A stretch of DNA of 64,000 nucleotides from Acinetobacter sp. WCHA45. Its GTDB lineage: Bacteria > Pseudomonadota > Gammaproteobacteria > Pseudomonadales > Moraxellaceae. A model generated the notes under the pieces. That model was not told the DNA's origin, made no database searches, and was given only the letters and a program-made list of their open reading frames with translations. Location of the stretch: positions 2,356,001 to 2,420,000 of the forward strand of contig NZ_CP028561.1 of the NCBI RefSeq assembly GCF_002165255.2, written 5' to 3'. The first letter of the stretch is position 1, and each line of letters opens with the position of its first letter. The position numbers were made by a program, and so were the translations under genes. Below are positions 27,109 through 36,800 of the stretch, in pieces.

Positions 27109-28077
27109 ATGATGAAAAAAATCGCTTTAATTTATATGGGTGGGACGTTTGGTTGCGTTGGCGAACCATTGATGCCGATGCCAGAACAGGATTTTCTACC
27201 TTTACTAGCTAAGATCATTCCACCTCATTTACAGGTCGAATGCTTCGCTGCGCCTAGTATCAAAGACAGTAGTGCCTGCACCGCAACGGATTGGCTAAAG
27301 TTGGTACAACAAATCCAGCAATTGCAACTCAATGGTTTTCAACATTTTGTCATTATTCATGGGACAGATACTTTAAGTTACGCTGCAGCAACACTTGCTC
27401 GTTTCTTGGGACATTCTTGTCATGCCATCATTACAGGTAGCCAATACCCATTATTGAATGTTGAAGGCAATGATACCCGTGAATTTACAGATGCCACAGG
27501 CAACCTATATTTAGCATTAGAGCAAGTCCTCTCTTTGCCAAGGGGTGTTTATCTGGCGTTCCATGAACAAGTTTTTCACGCACAAACGACCTTAAAAGCA
27601 CATACTACTGAGTTGGATGCTTTTGTCGGTGTTAAAGCTGATCAAAGTTGTCAAACCACAGCAGATTCTCTTGTTGTTCAAAATGAATATATTCAGCAAG
27701 CAGCTGAACTCAGCATTTTAAATTTGATGTTGCAGCCGATTGCAAAAGAACAACTCATTCTACAGTTAAAAAATATTCTACTTAACCCTCCAAATTTCTT
27801 GATTCTACAAGGATTTGGCACAGGCAATATTGCAGTAAATGACGAAATTCTGATGCTGTTTGAGCAACTGTATCAAAAAAAATGTCTGCCTATTATCAGC
27901 ACCCAAGTGACCTTTGGGCAACTAGATCAACGCTATGCCGTCAGTTCATGGATTCAATCTGCCAAAGTTTTAATCAATGATTGCCATAGCCATGCTGATT
28001 TATATGCAAAAGTCTTGCAAATCTATTTAAAATATCCGAGCCACGAACAATGGTTCGCGAATTGGCATCAGCATTAA
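27109..28077 (+). CDS. L-asparaginase-family amidohydrolase
   Basis: 322 residues. Hydrolyses asparagine (or a related amide) to aspartate and ammonia. Catalytic threonine motifs are both present: YMGGTFG at residues 9-15 and HGTDTLSYAA near residue 84, with the ITGSQYPL and NDTREFTDATGN loops. There is no signal peptide, so a cytoplasmic (type I-like) enzyme. The ATG at 27109 (MMKKIALIYMGG; a second ATG at 27112) has no Shine-Dalgarno because a terminator T-run sits directly in front of it. It is followed 16 bases later by truA. Confidence 0.88.
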   Translation: MMKKIALIYMGGTFGCVGEPLMPMPEQDFLPLLAKIIPPHLQVECFAAPSIKDSSACTATDWLKLVQQIQQLQLNGFQHFVIIHGTDTLSYAAATLARFLGHSCHAIITGSQYPLLNVEGNDTREFTDATGNLYLALEQVLSLPRGVYLAFHEQVFHAQTTLKAHTTELDAFVGVKADQSCQTTADSLVVQNEYIQQAAELSILNLMLQPIAKEQLILQLKNILLNPPNFLILQGFGTGNIAVNDEILMLFEQLYQKKCLPIISTQVTFGQLDQRYAVSSWIQSAKVLINDCHSHADLYAKVLQIYLKYPSHEQWFANWHQH

Positions 28078-28093
28078 TATTTGAGGTTAAAAC

Positions 28094-28891
28094 ATGCAAC
28101 GTTATGCAATCGGTATTGAATTTTGTGGCACGCAATACCGTGGTTGGCAAACCCAGCAGCCTGGCGTTGTAACTGTTCAAGAGACCATCGAGAAAGTACT
28201 AAGCCGTATTGCCAATGAGCCCATTATTTTGCATGGTGCTGGACGAACTGATGCAGGTGTACATGCAACCAATATGGTGGCTCATTTTGACACCGAAGCC
28301 ATTCGCCCAGAACAAGGTTGGATTCGTGGCACCAACAGTCAACTTCCAAAAGATATTTCAGTTCAATGGATTAAATGCATGGATGAGAACTTCCATGCAC
28401 GGTTCAAAGCCACTGCACGACGTTATCGTTATGTCGTCTATAACGCACCCACCCGTCCTGCACTATTGTATAAACAAGTCACTCATCTTTATCAAAAATT
28501 AGATGTACCGAAGATGATTGTCGCTGCAGCAAAATTTGAGGGAACGCATAACTTCGAGACCTTCCGAGCTGCTGCCTGTCAATCCAATCAACCCATACGT
28601 CATGTAAAACACTGCCGTCTATTTGAACATGGACGCTATTTAGTATTAGATATTCAAGCCGATGGATTTTTACATCATATGGTACGCAATATCATGGGAT
28701 GCTTACTAGAAATCGGACAAGGTATGTATGAGATTGATCATATCGATACCATGTTTGCCGCAGAAGACCGTACAGCGGCAGGCATCACCGCCCCACCTGA
28801 TGGTTTATATTTTATTCAGTCCTATTATCCTGATGAGTTTGATTTACCACAGCTGCCTTTAGGTCCCCAATGGTTAAATCTACCTGAATAA
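28094..28891 (+). CDS. truA: tRNA pseudouridine synthase A
   Basis: 265 residues, full length. Converts U38-U40 of the tRNA anticodon stem to pseudouridine. The catalytic Asp is Asp53 in GAGRTDAGVHAT; the FHARFKATARRYRY and HHMVRNIMG segments are conserved. SD GAGG at 28083 precedes ATG. It follows the asparaginase gene by 16 bases and is ended by a strong terminator, so the pair is probably an operon. Confidence 0.97.
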   Translation: MQRYAIGIEFCGTQYRGWQTQQPGVVTVQETIEKVLSRIANEPIILHGAGRTDAGVHATNMVAHFDTEAIRPEQGWIRGTNSQLPKDISVQWIKCMDENFHARFKATARRYRYVVYNAPTRPALLYKQVTHLYQKLDVPKMIVAAAKFEGTHNFETFRAAACQSNQPIRHVKHCRLFEHGRYLVLDIQADGFLHHMVRNIMGCLLEIGQGMYEIDHIDTMFAAEDRTAAGITAPPDGLYFIQSYYPDEFDLPQLPLGPQWLNLPE

Positions 28892-28922
28892 AAAAAGCCT
28901 TATCGGGAGATAAGGCTTTTTT
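28891..28922. terminator. Bidirectional terminator between truA and AraC-type gene
   Basis: Stem AAAAAAGCCTTATC/GATAAGGCTTTTTT with GGGA loop between convergent genes. Confidence 0.93.
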
Positions 28923-28932
28923 CTTAGAAAAA

Positions 28933-29940
28933 TTAACGCTGTTTACGCTTACGATATTCGACAGGGGTTTCATTCGTCCAACGCTTAAATGCACGATAGA
29001 ACGTACTTGGTTCAGAAAAACCCGTTAAATACACAATTCTTTCTACACTTTCATTGGTATTCGCCAATAATTTTTTCGCTAGGCGGCAACGATAATCTGA
29101 AAGGATTTGCTGGAAGCTCGTATTCGCCTCGCTAAGCTGTGTTCTTAAGCGTCGTGGCGTGATGCTTAATTGAGCTGCAACTGTTTCTAACGTAGTTTCA
29201 CCACTTTCTAAAGTTGAACCAATGGCACGGCGAACTTCACCAACCAAATCATACCGTGCAAGCTCTTGTAATTTCTCAATCGCTAGTTGTTCATGTAATT
29301 GTAGTAGTTCTGGTTCAGCTTGCCACAATGGGTAATCAAGCACAGCATGATCAAAATAAAGGCGGGTTTCTTTTTGACCCAGACTGACAGGACAGCCATA
29401 CACTCGAAAATATTCATCATCATCCGCACCCTCATTGAAGTTAAAGTCAATGTAGATCGGCTGAAACTGCCCTTCGGTGATGAATTTAAAGAAGCGAAGA
29501 ATACCTGACATCGCACATTCAGAAAAATGGCGATTGACCAGATTGTCAGACCAGTACTGTTCGCCATTGCTTAAATAACAGCGTCCATCCTGAATCACCA
29601 GTTTGGCATCAAAGGCATCACTGATCAAACGCTGATAAGCTAAAGCTCGTTTTAGACCCTCACCAAATGTTTCACTACTAATAAATAGATGCTCAATCAC
29701 CTGACCACGATAGAGTGGTAAATGCTCACCTAAATGCAATCCAATATCAGGATCATTGCTAACTTCCTGTGCAGCAATCCAAAATGCATTTTGCGCACTT
29801 AATGGCGTTCTGGCATTGGTATCAATTTGATTTAGCGCTACCCCTGCTTTTGTTAGAATCTCTTCAGTTGGCAATCCCGCTTTACGAATTGCCTGATAAC
29901 CAAAGCGCAATACAACTGATGCATCTGTTAACTGACCCAC
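28933..29940 (-). CDS. AraC-family transcriptional regulator (OruR/ArgR-like)
   Basis: 335 residues. The C-terminus holds the double helix-turn-helix: TTLETVAAQLSITPRRLRTQL and VERIVYLTGFSEPSTFYRAFKRWTNETPVEYR. The N-terminus has the AraC-type ligand domain of the OruR group (FWIAAQEVSNDPDIGLHLGE and IDFNF). It starts MGQLTDASVVLRFGY at 29940. No neighbour gene obviously shares its regulation; infA diverges after a 229-base gap. Confidence 0.88.
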   Translation of the reverse strand: MGQLTDASVVLRFGYQAIRKAGLPTEEILTKAGVALNQIDTNARTPLSAQNAFWIAAQEVSNDPDIGLHLGEHLPLYRGQVIEHLFISSETFGEGLKRALAYQRLISDAFDAKLVIQDGRCYLSNGEQYWSDNLVNRHFSECAMSGILRFFKFITEGQFQPIYIDFNFNEGADDDEYFRVYGCPVSLGQKETRLYFDHAVLDYPLWQAEPELLQLHEQLAIEKLQELARYDLVGEVRRAIGSTLESGETTLETVAAQLSITPRRLRTQLSEANTSFQQILSDYRCRLAKKLLANTNESVERIVYLTGFSEPSTFYRAFKRWTNETPVEYRKRKQR

Positions 29941-30107
29941 TCAGTGCCCTTCCCTGTAGATACGTTCTTGTAACAATAACAACAATTTTAGATTAACGTT
30001 GATTGACCAAACTGACAACAATATTCTGCTTCTTTTGTTAAAAAAGATTGTCAATTGTCCGACAGTTTTTATGAATAAAGATCTAAAAGGTTTACATACG
30101 CTTCACC

Positions 30108-30136
30108 TTGTAAAATTCAAATAAATTGACTATAAT
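30108..30136 (+). promoter_or_regulatory. Likely sigma-70 promoter of infA
   Basis: -35-like TTGTAA at 30108-30113 and -10 TATAAT at 30131-30136, with a 17-base spacer, 33 bases upstream of the ATG. Confidence 0.65.
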
Positions 30137-30169
30137 TTGCCCCTTTCCAATTTGATCATCAGGTAGGCT

Positions 30170-30391
30170 ATGGCCAATAAAGAGGAACTCATTGAGTTCG
30201 AAGGCGTTGTCACCGAAACGCTTCCTAATACGATGTTCCGTGTACGTTTAGAAAACGGTCACGAAGTTATTGCTCACATTTCTGGTAAAATGCGCAAACA
30301 CTATATCCGTATTTTGACGGGTGACAGTGTAAAAGTAGAAATGACACCTTATGACTTAACAAAGGGTCGTATCACTTATCGCGCGCGCTAA
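30170..30391 (+). CDS. infA: Translation initiation factor IF-1
   Basis: 73 residues, a single S1/OB domain that binds the ribosomal A site during initiation. Sequence is the highly conserved [19 protein letters not shown]...[33 protein letters not shown]. Followed by a strong terminator. Monocistronic. Confidence 0.98.
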   Translation: MANKEELIEFEGVVTETLPNTMFRVRLENGHEVIAHISGKMRKHYIRILTGDSVKVEMTPYDLTKGRITYRAR

Positions 30392-30406
30392 GAGATTCGT
30401 GAATGC

Positions 30407-30437
30407 AAAAAAGCCACATTTTGTTTGTGGCTTTTTT
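30407..30437. terminator. Bidirectional terminator between infA and LprI-like gene
   Basis: Stem AAAAAAGCCACA/TGTGGCTTTTTT with a 7-base loop. Confidence 0.9.
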
Positions 30438-30452
30438 TATGCTTGATTCTTA

Positions 30453-30824
30453 TTACTCACTCAAACGTGTTGTTTTACACCCTACCGTTTGACACTCACG
30501 TAATCTTTCCTCTAACCAATGATTACGCTCTTGTGTCGTCGTAAGTCTACATTGCACGCTTACGCTATTTTTTTGATCATCAGTACATTCTGCATCTCGA
30601 TGATGAATCCATGCGAGCTGGGACTTTTTAAGAATCTTTTGTTGTGTCTCATTGAGTTGGTGACGCAATTGCTGGTAATTTTTATTTAAATCAGCATCAG
30701 CACTCGCATAAATTTTATTCGTGCAATAAATATCATCATACGTATTGCGTGCCTTATCACAATTATCTGCATGACTGAATGTTGCTAAAGCGCCACACAT
30801 CAGTCCAAATATAAATTTGTGCAT
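30453..30824 (-). CDS. LprI-like periplasmic protein (DUF1311)
   Basis: 123 residues. Signal peptide MHKFIFGLMCGALATFSHA with cleavage after AHA-type sequence, then a small Cys-rich domain with six cysteines (pairs suited to disulfides) and the LprI helix pattern LNKNYQQLRHQLNETQQKILKKSQLAWIHHRDAEC. LprI proteins were described as lysozyme inhibitors; whether this one inhibits lysozyme is unknown. ATG at 30824; one extra upstream TTG codon is possible. Monocistronic. Confidence 0.82.
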   Translation of the reverse strand: MHKFIFGLMCGALATFSHADNCDKARNTYDDIYCTNKIYASADADLNKNYQQLRHQLNETQQKILKKSQLAWIHHRDAECTDDQKNSVSVQCRLTTTQERNHWLEERLRECQTVGCKTTRLSE

Positions 30825-31007
30825 CAAGTTTTCTCAATCGCTTAATATCCTATCTATGTAAGCACATTTGAACTCAATTGAATATTGCCTAAAAATAGAC
30901 TAGTTTGTATATTTTTATCAATTCACACAAATGAACTCGACACCAACATCATTTAAGGATTGAATAAACATAGATAAGAGGATAAGGATTAATCAAAATA
31001 AAAATTT

Positions 31008-31393
31008 AAGTATTTGTTATTTCTAATCATATTATCTTTACAAGCATGTACCACTGCATACCAAAATCGAACCAGCCTACCTGATTATTTACAACTTTTT
31101 ATCGGGCAATCTGCAACCATAATCCAACAGCCATTCGATTTAAACCTCTAGGTTTTCAGACTATCGCCCAACCAATCGAACAAAGCAATCAGCTGATTTA
31201 CACTGTCATTCGCCCAATTCGTATTCCTATTCCTATCGCTCAATCGGCTGAACTTGGTGCTCAAAATATACCAATTCAAAGTGCTGGCAATACAGATAGT
31301 ACTTATGATCTCAATTTAAAATGTCACATCATTTTTGAGCTAGACCAACAGCAAATTGCTCGCTCTATTCGCTATGAAGGCAAGGCTTGTTAG
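31008..31393 (+). pseudogene. Decayed lipoprotein gene
   Basis: From about 31008 a reading frame codes KYLLFLIILSLQACTTAYQ, a lipoprotein signal with lipobox LQAC (Cys codon at 31047), but no ATG precedes it (the three bases before are TTT and an in-frame TAA lies six bases further up). The frame runs to QPFDLNL and then meets TAG; shifting frame by two resumes GFQTIAQPIE and continues to a TAG at 31391-31393. So the gene has lost its start and carries a frameshift near 31150. I do not recognise the intact family. Confidence 0.6.
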
Positions 31394-31418
31394 TTTGCTT
31401 ATATACTATTAAGTTATA

Positions 31419-31446
31419 AAAAAACGCAGCCCAAGCTGCGTTTTTT
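31419..31446 (-). terminator. Terminator of leuB
   Basis: Stem AAAAAACGCAGC/GCTGCGTTTTTT with CCAA loop; ends the leftward leu transcription. Confidence 0.92.
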
Positions 31447-31460
31447 ATTGGCTATAATTC

Positions 31461-32540
31461 TTAGTTTAGTGCTGAAACTACGGCTTCACCCATAGCATCT
31501 GTACCAACTTTTGTCATGCCTTCAGACATAATATCTGCTGTACGCAAACCTTGATCTAATACTTGACCCACAGCATCTTCAATTGCTTTTGCTGCAGCTT
31601 CTTCACGGAAGGTATAACGTAACATCATCGCAACTGAAAGAATAGTTGCCAATGGATTAGCAACATTTTGACCAGCAATATCTGGTGCAGAACCATGACA
31701 TGGCTCATACATGCCTTTGCCATTTTCATCTAAAGATGCAGAAGGCAACATGCCGATCGAACCTGTCAACATTGCTGCTTCGTCAGATAAGATATCACCA
31801 AATAAATTACCTGTAACGATTACATCAAACTGCTTTGGTGCACGCACTAACTGCATCGCAGCATTGTCAACATACATATGTGAGAGTTGAATATTTGAAT
31901 ATTGTGCTTGCTGTAAATCAGTAACCGTTTGCTTCCACAATTCAGTCACTTCCAATACATTGGCTTTATCAACCGAGCATACTTTGCCACCGCGCAAGCC
32001 TGCTAGCTCGAATGCAACTTTGGCGATACGCTTGATTTCACTTTCTGAATAAACATCAGTGTTATAGCCTTGTTTTTCGCCATTTTCTAATTCGCGAATA
32101 CCACGTGGTTGACCAAAGTAGATCCCCCCCGTTAATTCACGAACAATGAGGATATCCAAACCAGCAACGATTTCTGGCTTCAAACTTGAAGCATCAGCCA
32201 ATTGTGGATAAAGAATCGCAGGACGTAAATTTGCGAATAAATTCAATTCGCTACGAATTTTAAGCAAGCCACGTTCTGGACGAATCGAACGTTCAATGGT
32301 ATCCCACTTAGGACCACCAACCGCACCCAACAAGATTGCATCGGCTTTTTTCGCCTGTTCACTGGTGATAGCAGGGTAAGGTTCACCATGTGCATCAATC
32401 GCAGAACCACCCAACAAACCATGTTCCCATGTCAAACCTAAATTAAATTTTTCATTGACCTTGGTCAGAACTTTCTCAGCAGCGCCCACAATTTCAGGAC
32501 CAATCCCATCACCTGCCAAAATTAAAATATGTTTAGACAT
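31461..32540 (-). CDS. leuB: 3-isopropylmalate dehydrogenase
   Basis: 359 residues, normal size. Oxidises and decarboxylates 3-isopropylmalate to 2-oxoisocaproate in leucine synthesis. Motifs: [54 protein letters not shown] and [26 protein letters not shown], with [21 protein letters not shown] near the end. It lies downstream of leuD, leuC and one lipoprotein gene on the same strand and ends in a strong terminator. Confidence 0.97.
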   Translation of the reverse strand: MSKHILILAGDGIGPEIVGAAEKVLTKVNEKFNLGLTWEHGLLGGSAIDAHGEPYPAITSEQAKKADAILLGAVGGPKWDTIERSIRPERGLLKIRSELNLFANLRPAILYPQLADASSLKPEIVAGLDILIVRELTGGIYFGQPRGIRELENGEKQGYNTDVYSESEIKRIAKVAFELAGLRGGKVCSVDKANVLEVTELWKQTVTDLQQAQYSNIQLSHMYVDNAAMQLVRAPKQFDVIVTGNLFGDILSDEAAMLTGSIGMLPSASLDENGKGMYEPCHGSAPDIAGQNVANPLATILSVAMMLRYTFREEAAAKAIEDAVGQVLDQGLRTADIMSEGMTKVGTDAMGEAVVSALN

Positions 32541-32583
32541 CTATTTTTCCAGTTTCATTAGTGCAGTTTTAAACTGCAAATCA

Positions 32584-33159
32584 TTAAATCTTTTTCTCAA
32601 CAAACTCGCCCAGTCCTGTCACCACATCATATGGGCGACAGAAGCGGCGAATGGTATGCTGCTCTTGCTGTAAATCCACACATAAGGGTTCAGGTGCAGA
32701 CACATTCAACAGGCTATCTGAGCGTTTGGCCCTGTCCCGATACATTTTAAAGGTATAGCTTTGATGCGGCTTGAACGCATGAATCACATGGAAGGTTTCA
32801 GCTCGGTCTGGTGAAATAGGATAAAAGCGAATGACTACTTCATATTGTTTGGCTGGTACATTTAAGTAGACTTGTTGTTTTCTACTAAAAACCGAACCAT
32901 GCAATCGTACAATCCCTCGCTCCATCGCCTGTTGGCTAATACGGTGCGATTTGGCATCGATCACGGCAATATCATTGATTCGTTCAAACTCACAATTTTC
33001 GACGCCTGAACAATACAAAGTTGCATTTTCTGCTTTATTGCCTACTGTATTTTGGGCAATACGAACCTGATCAACCATATTCGTAGAATTCTGACATGCG
33101 GTTAATGTCATACCAACACCTAAACACAGCAAAATACTGCGAGGGAGTCTTCTTTTCAT
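32584..33159 (-). CDS. Lipoprotein of unknown function within the leu cluster
   Basis: 191 residues starting ATG at 33159 with signal MKRRLPRSILLCLGVGMTLTAC and lipobox LTAC, so an outer- or inner-membrane lipoprotein. The mature part is beta-rich (RGIVRLHGSVFSRKQQVYLNVPAKQYEVVIRFYP). It sits between leuD (147 bases upstream) and leuB (43 bases downstream) on the same strand. Its role in leucine synthesis is not evident; it may be a bystander gene inserted between them. I do not recognise a named family. Confidence 0.75.
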   Translation of the reverse strand: MKRRLPRSILLCLGVGMTLTACQNSTNMVDQVRIAQNTVGNKAENATLYCSGVENCEFERINDIAVIDAKSHRISQQAMERGIVRLHGSVFSRKQQVYLNVPAKQYEVVIRFYPISPDRAETFHVIHAFKPHQSYTFKMYRDRAKRSDSLLNVSAPEPLCVDLQQEQHTIRRFCRPYDVVTGLGEFVEKKI

Positions 33160-33306
33160 TATTCAAGCCCAGTCCTATATCATGCAAACATGCAAGCGAA
33201 TATATCTACTCGCATGTTAGCAAGAGTTCCATGTCCGCGCTATGGCTATATTTAAAATGTACTAAAACATTAAGCTATGTTTATATTGATGAGATATAAA
33301 TAAAAC

Positions 33307-33957
33307 TTAAGCTTCTATCTCTTGAAACACCCAAGGACGCGCCTGTTTGGCTTTTTCTTCATAGGCACGAATATCATCTGCCACTTGCAAAGTTAAGCCA
33401 ATATCATCCAAACCATTTAATAAGCAGTGCTTACGGAATGGATCAATTTCAAATTTAAATGCTTCACCTGTTGGCGTGCGCACTTCCTGAGCTTCTAAAT
33501 CGATGGTCAATTGATAACCTTCTGTTTCAGCACATTCCTTGAATAACTGATCAACAATCTCTTCAGATAAAATCACAGGCAACATGCCATTTTTAAAGCA
33601 GTTATTAAAGAAAATATCTGCAAAGCTTGGCGCGATCACGGTACGGAAACCATACTCATTCAAAGCCCAAGGCGCATGCTCACGACTAGAGCCACAACCA
33701 AAATTTGTGCGTGCCAATAAAATCGTTGAACCTTGATAACGCGGTTTATTCAATACAAATTCAGGGTTAATTGGACGTTTGCTAATATCTTGCCCTAAAT
33801 AACCTTCATCTAAATAACGCAATTCATCAAATAAGTTATCGCCAAAACCTGTGCGCTTAATTGACTTCAAAAACTGTTTTGGAATGATTAAATCAGTATC
33901 AACATTTGCACGATCTAAAGGTGCAACAATACCTTGTTCTACAGTGTATTTTTTCAT
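33307..33957 (-). CDS. leuD: 3-isopropylmalate dehydratase small subunit
   Basis: 216 residues. Partner of LeuC; isomerises 2- to 3-isopropylmalate. Typical start [31 protein letters not shown] and the swivel-domain motif [22 protein letters not shown]. It follows leuC by 12 bases, so they are co-translated. Confidence 0.97.
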   Translation of the reverse strand: MKKYTVEQGIVAPLDRANVDTDLIIPKQFLKSIKRTGFGDNLFDELRYLDEGYLGQDISKRPINPEFVLNKPRYQGSTILLARTNFGCGSSREHAPWALNEYGFRTVIAPSFADIFFNNCFKNGMLPVILSEEIVDQLFKECAETEGYQLTIDLEAQEVRTPTGEAFKFEIDPFRKHCLLNGLDDIGLTLQVADDIRAYEEKAKQARPWVFQEIEA

Positions 33958-33969
33958 GATTTTGCTCCT

Positions 33970-35388
33970 TTAGAATGAACGTACATCAACAAAATGACCA
34001 GCAATTGCAGCCGCTGCAGCCATTGCTGGGCTTACCAAATGTGTACGACCACCGTTACCCTGACGACCTTCAAAATTTCGATTCGAAGTAGATGCACAAT
34101 GTTCGCCCGGTTGTAATTTATCAGCGTTCATTGCTAAGCACATCGAACAACCTGGTTCACGCCATTCAAAACCAGCATCTAAGAAAATTTGATCCAAGCC
34201 TTCTTGTTCTGCTTGTTGCTTCACCAAACCTGAACCCGGAACGATCATCGCCTGTTTAATACTAGATGCAACTTTACGCCCTTTCACGACATCTGCCGCA
34301 GCACGAATATCTTCAATACGAGAATTGGTACATGAACCAATAAAGACACGATCTAATTGAATATCAGACAACGCTTGACCAGCAGTTAAACCCATATATT
34401 GATAAGCACGAGTCCAGTCATTACGCTGAACATCATCTTTTGCTTGTTCTAAAGTCGGTACTGCTTGCGAAACAGGGATCACCATTTCTGGAGACGTTCC
34501 CCAAGACACTTGTGGCTCAATCTCAGCGCCATTCAATACGACGACTGCATCAAATACAGCATCTTCGTCTGAGTGTAAGGTATTCCAATATTCTACGGCT
34601 TGATCCCACTGCTCACCTTTAGGCGCATAGTTACGATCTTTCACATAAGCGATGGTTTTGTCATCAACAGCAACCATACCTACGCGCGCACCCGCTTCGA
34701 TTGCCATGTTACATACGGTCATACGCCCTTCGATCGACATATCACGGAACACTTGACCACCAAATTCAATGGCATAGCCTGTACCACCAGCTGTTCCAAT
34801 TTTGCCGATAATCGCTAAAACAACATCTTTCGACGTCACGCCTTTGCCTAATACACCATCGACACGAACAAGCATGTTTTTCGATTTTTTCTGTACTAAA
34901 CATTGAGTTGCTAACACATGCTCAACTTCTGACGTACCAATACCGTGTGCTAAACAACCAAATGCGCCATGTGTAGCTGTGTGTGAATCACCACAGACCA
35001 CGGTCATACCCGGCAAAGTTAAACCTTGCTCTGGTCCTACCACGTGGGCGATACCTTGACGAATGTCATTAATACCAAATTCAACGATATTAAAGGTCTT
35101 ACAGTTATCATCTAAAGTTTGGACTTGGATACGAGAGGTATCATCTTCGATTCCAGCAATGCCTTGCTCACGCTCTTTTTTAGAAGTTGGAACGTTATGG
35201 TCAGGTGTTGCGACATTGGCACTTAAACGCCATGGCTGACGATCAGCAAGTTGTAAGCCTTCAAATGCTTGAGGGCTAGTCACTTCATGTAATAAATGAC
35301 GATCAATATAAATCAAGCTTGAACCATCATCACGTTGCTTAACTAAATGGTCATCCCATAATTTGTCATATAATGTCTTGCCTGCCAT
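33970..35388 (-). CDS. leuC: 3-isopropylmalate dehydratase large subunit
   Basis: 472 residues from the ATG at 35388 ([16 protein letters not shown]), which has GGAGAG seven bases upstream; a further ATG at 35415 gives nine extra residues and is less likely. [4Fe-4S]-binding cysteines are in [18 protein letters not shown] and GCSMCLAMN, as expected of the aconitase fold. First gene of the leftward leu cluster, with its promoter in the gap up to the divergent DUF2061 gene. Confidence 0.97.
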   Translation of the reverse strand: MAGKTLYDKLWDDHLVKQRDDGSSLIYIDRHLLHEVTSPQAFEGLQLADRQPWRLSANVATPDHNVPTSKKEREQGIAGIEDDTSRIQVQTLDDNCKTFNIVEFGINDIRQGIAHVVGPEQGLTLPGMTVVCGDSHTATHGAFGCLAHGIGTSEVEHVLATQCLVQKKSKNMLVRVDGVLGKGVTSKDVVLAIIGKIGTAGGTGYAIEFGGQVFRDMSIEGRMTVCNMAIEAGARVGMVAVDDKTIAYVKDRNYAPKGEQWDQAVEYWNTLHSDEDAVFDAVVVLNGAEIEPQVSWGTSPEMVIPVSQAVPTLEQAKDDVQRNDWTRAYQYMGLTAGQALSDIQLDRVFIGSCTNSRIEDIRAAADVVKGRKVASSIKQAMIVPGSGLVKQQAEQEGLDQIFLDAGFEWREPGCSMCLAMNADKLQPGEHCASTSNRNFEGRQGNGGRTHLVSPAMAAAAAIAGHFVDVRSF

Positions 35389-35609
35389 GTCGTCGCTCTC
35401 CAACGTGCTTGTCATAGGACTGGGTAACTAAATCTTAAATTTATTATAGCAATGCTTTCACATAAATCTAATTTATCATTTTTATTAGTTATCAAACTTT
35501 TTGGAATACCTAATTCATTTATGCATCAATTTTTTTCAATAAAGAGATCAATGCTTATCTATCTAAAAGTTCGATCATCGAGAGTAGAAATTTCTTTTTT
35601 ACTTTTTAA

Positions 35610-35622
35610 ATGATAATCATTA
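35610..35622. promoter_or_regulatory. Fur-box-like palindrome between leuC and DUF2061 gene
   Basis: AATGATAATCATT is a perfect 6-1-6 palindrome and matches the core of the Fur operator (GATAATCATT). It lies 37 bases upstream of the DUF2061 start. Chance occurrence is possible. Confidence 0.4.
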
Positions 35623-35658
35623 CTATTTAATTAAATAAGATTTGAAACGGTGAGCGAT

Positions 35659-35865
35659 ATGGCAAACATTCAGCAATTCGTGATTAACAATCGACGGACT
35701 TTAAAAAAAACCTTGAGTTACTACATCATGCATATTAGTGTTGCGATGATAGTTGCCTATATGATTACGGGAAATTTAATCATGGCTGCAACCTTAAGTT
35801 TAATTGAACCAACCGTACAAGCTTTTGCCTTTTTCTTCCATGAAAAAGTTTGGAATTATTTCTAA
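35659..35865 (+). CDS. DUF2061 small membrane protein
   Basis: 68 residues from ATG at 35659, with GGTGAG five bases upstream; a GTG three codons earlier is the alternative. Two hydrophobic segments (about 20-36 and 37-58) carry the DUF2061 pattern TLKKTLSYYIMHISVAMIVAYMITGNL...IEPTVQAFAFFFHEKVWN. Function unknown. It starts the rightward unit divergent from leuC and precedes a LysR regulator gene by 53 bases. Confidence 0.82.
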   Translation: MANIQQFVINNRRTLKKTLSYYIMHISVAMIVAYMITGNLIMAATLSLIEPTVQAFAFFFHEKVWNYF

Positions 35866-35918
35866 TTTTCAACCTCAATATCTGAGCACATATTTTAAAG
35901 TTATTTGAGTAAGCCTGT

Positions 35919-36782
35919 ATGAATCTTGCTGCATTTGAAGCATTTTTAAAAGTGATGGAAACGGGATCAATTTCGATTGCAGCAGAACAATTATTTATTA
36001 CTCAACCTGCGGTGACCAAACGAATTCATACGCTTGAAGAATATTTTGGAGTAAAACTGTTTGAATCCGCAGGACGCGGTATTCAACCGACCCATGCAGC
36101 ACATTCTTTATTACCGAAAGTGAGAACTTGGCTCAATGAATTAGGTGAAATTCATCATACGCTGAGTCATGAGCAGAATCAGGTACAGGGTCGTTTAAAA
36201 ATTGGGACGAGTCATCATATCGGATTGCATCATCTCGCAGACCCACTGAAAGCTTTTGTGCAATCTTTTCCACAAGTCACTTTAGATGTGCATTTTGTAG
36301 ACTCAGAACAGGCGCATGAACAAGTTTTAGCAGGTGAACTCGAACTGGCCTTTTTAACCCTCCCTCCAATTGGAGATGAACGCCTAAGTTACTTGACGAT
36401 TTGGAATGATCCTTTGGTTTTTGTGACCTCACCTTTTCATCCTTTAGCGCAACAATCACAACTTAAATTAGAAGATTTGATTGCTTATCCTAGCCTTTTA
36501 CCCGCAGCACACACTTATACCAGTCAAATCACATTAGCAGAGTTTGAAAAAAAGAGCTTAAAACCTAAAATCAGCATGAGCAACAATCCTTTAGAATCAA
36601 TCAGGATGTTAGTTTCTATTGGTTTAGGTTGGTCGGTATTACCTAAAACGTTGGTGAATCAAGATTTAAAACAACTTGATCTGAATCTCGATATGCAACG
36701 TCAACTGGGTATGGTGTGGCATCCTGCACGGATTCAATCTAAAGCGGCGGAAGAATTAATCAATATGATGCAACTTGGCTAG
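35919..36782 (+). CDS. LysR-family transcriptional regulator
   Basis: 287 residues. Winged helix at the N-terminus (FLKVMETGSISIAAEQLFITQPAVTKRIHTLEEYFGVKLFE), then a periplasmic-binding-type effector domain with a hinge at about residue 90. The same arrangement (LysR gene near leuC) is found in Pseudomonas, suggesting a possible role in leu control; this is inference only, as the ORF is not adjacent to a leu promoter. Its stop overlaps a 9-bp inverted repeat shared with the convergent gene. Confidence 0.85.
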   Translation: MNLAAFEAFLKVMETGSISIAAEQLFITQPAVTKRIHTLEEYFGVKLFESAGRGIQPTHAAHSLLPKVRTWLNELGEIHHTLSHEQNQVQGRLKIGTSHHIGLHHLADPLKAFVQSFPQVTLDVHFVDSEQAHEQVLAGELELAFLTLPPIGDERLSYLTIWNDPLVFVTSPFHPLAQQSQLKLEDLIAYPSLLPAAHTYTSQITLAEFEKKSLKPKISMSNNPLESIRMLVSIGLGWSVLPKTLVNQDLKQLDLNLDMQRQLGMVWHPARIQSKAAEELINMMQLG

Positions 36783-36800
36783 GCTAGCTAAAGCCAAGTT
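36772..36800. terminator. Inverted repeat across two convergent gene ends
   Basis: Perfect arms AACTTGGCT (36772-36780) and AGCCAAGTT (36792-36800) with 11-base loop; overlaps the stop codons of the LysR gene and the GRDP-like gene. No T-run, so a weak or accessory terminator. Confidence 0.45.

Noticed and set aside
28209..28502. 97-codon alternate frame inside truA
   Set aside because: Overlaps the catalytic truA frame; no SD and no recognisable domain.
30453..30827. Earlier start (TTG at 30827) for the LprI-like gene
   Set aside because: ATG at 30824 is immediately downstream and begins the signal peptide well.
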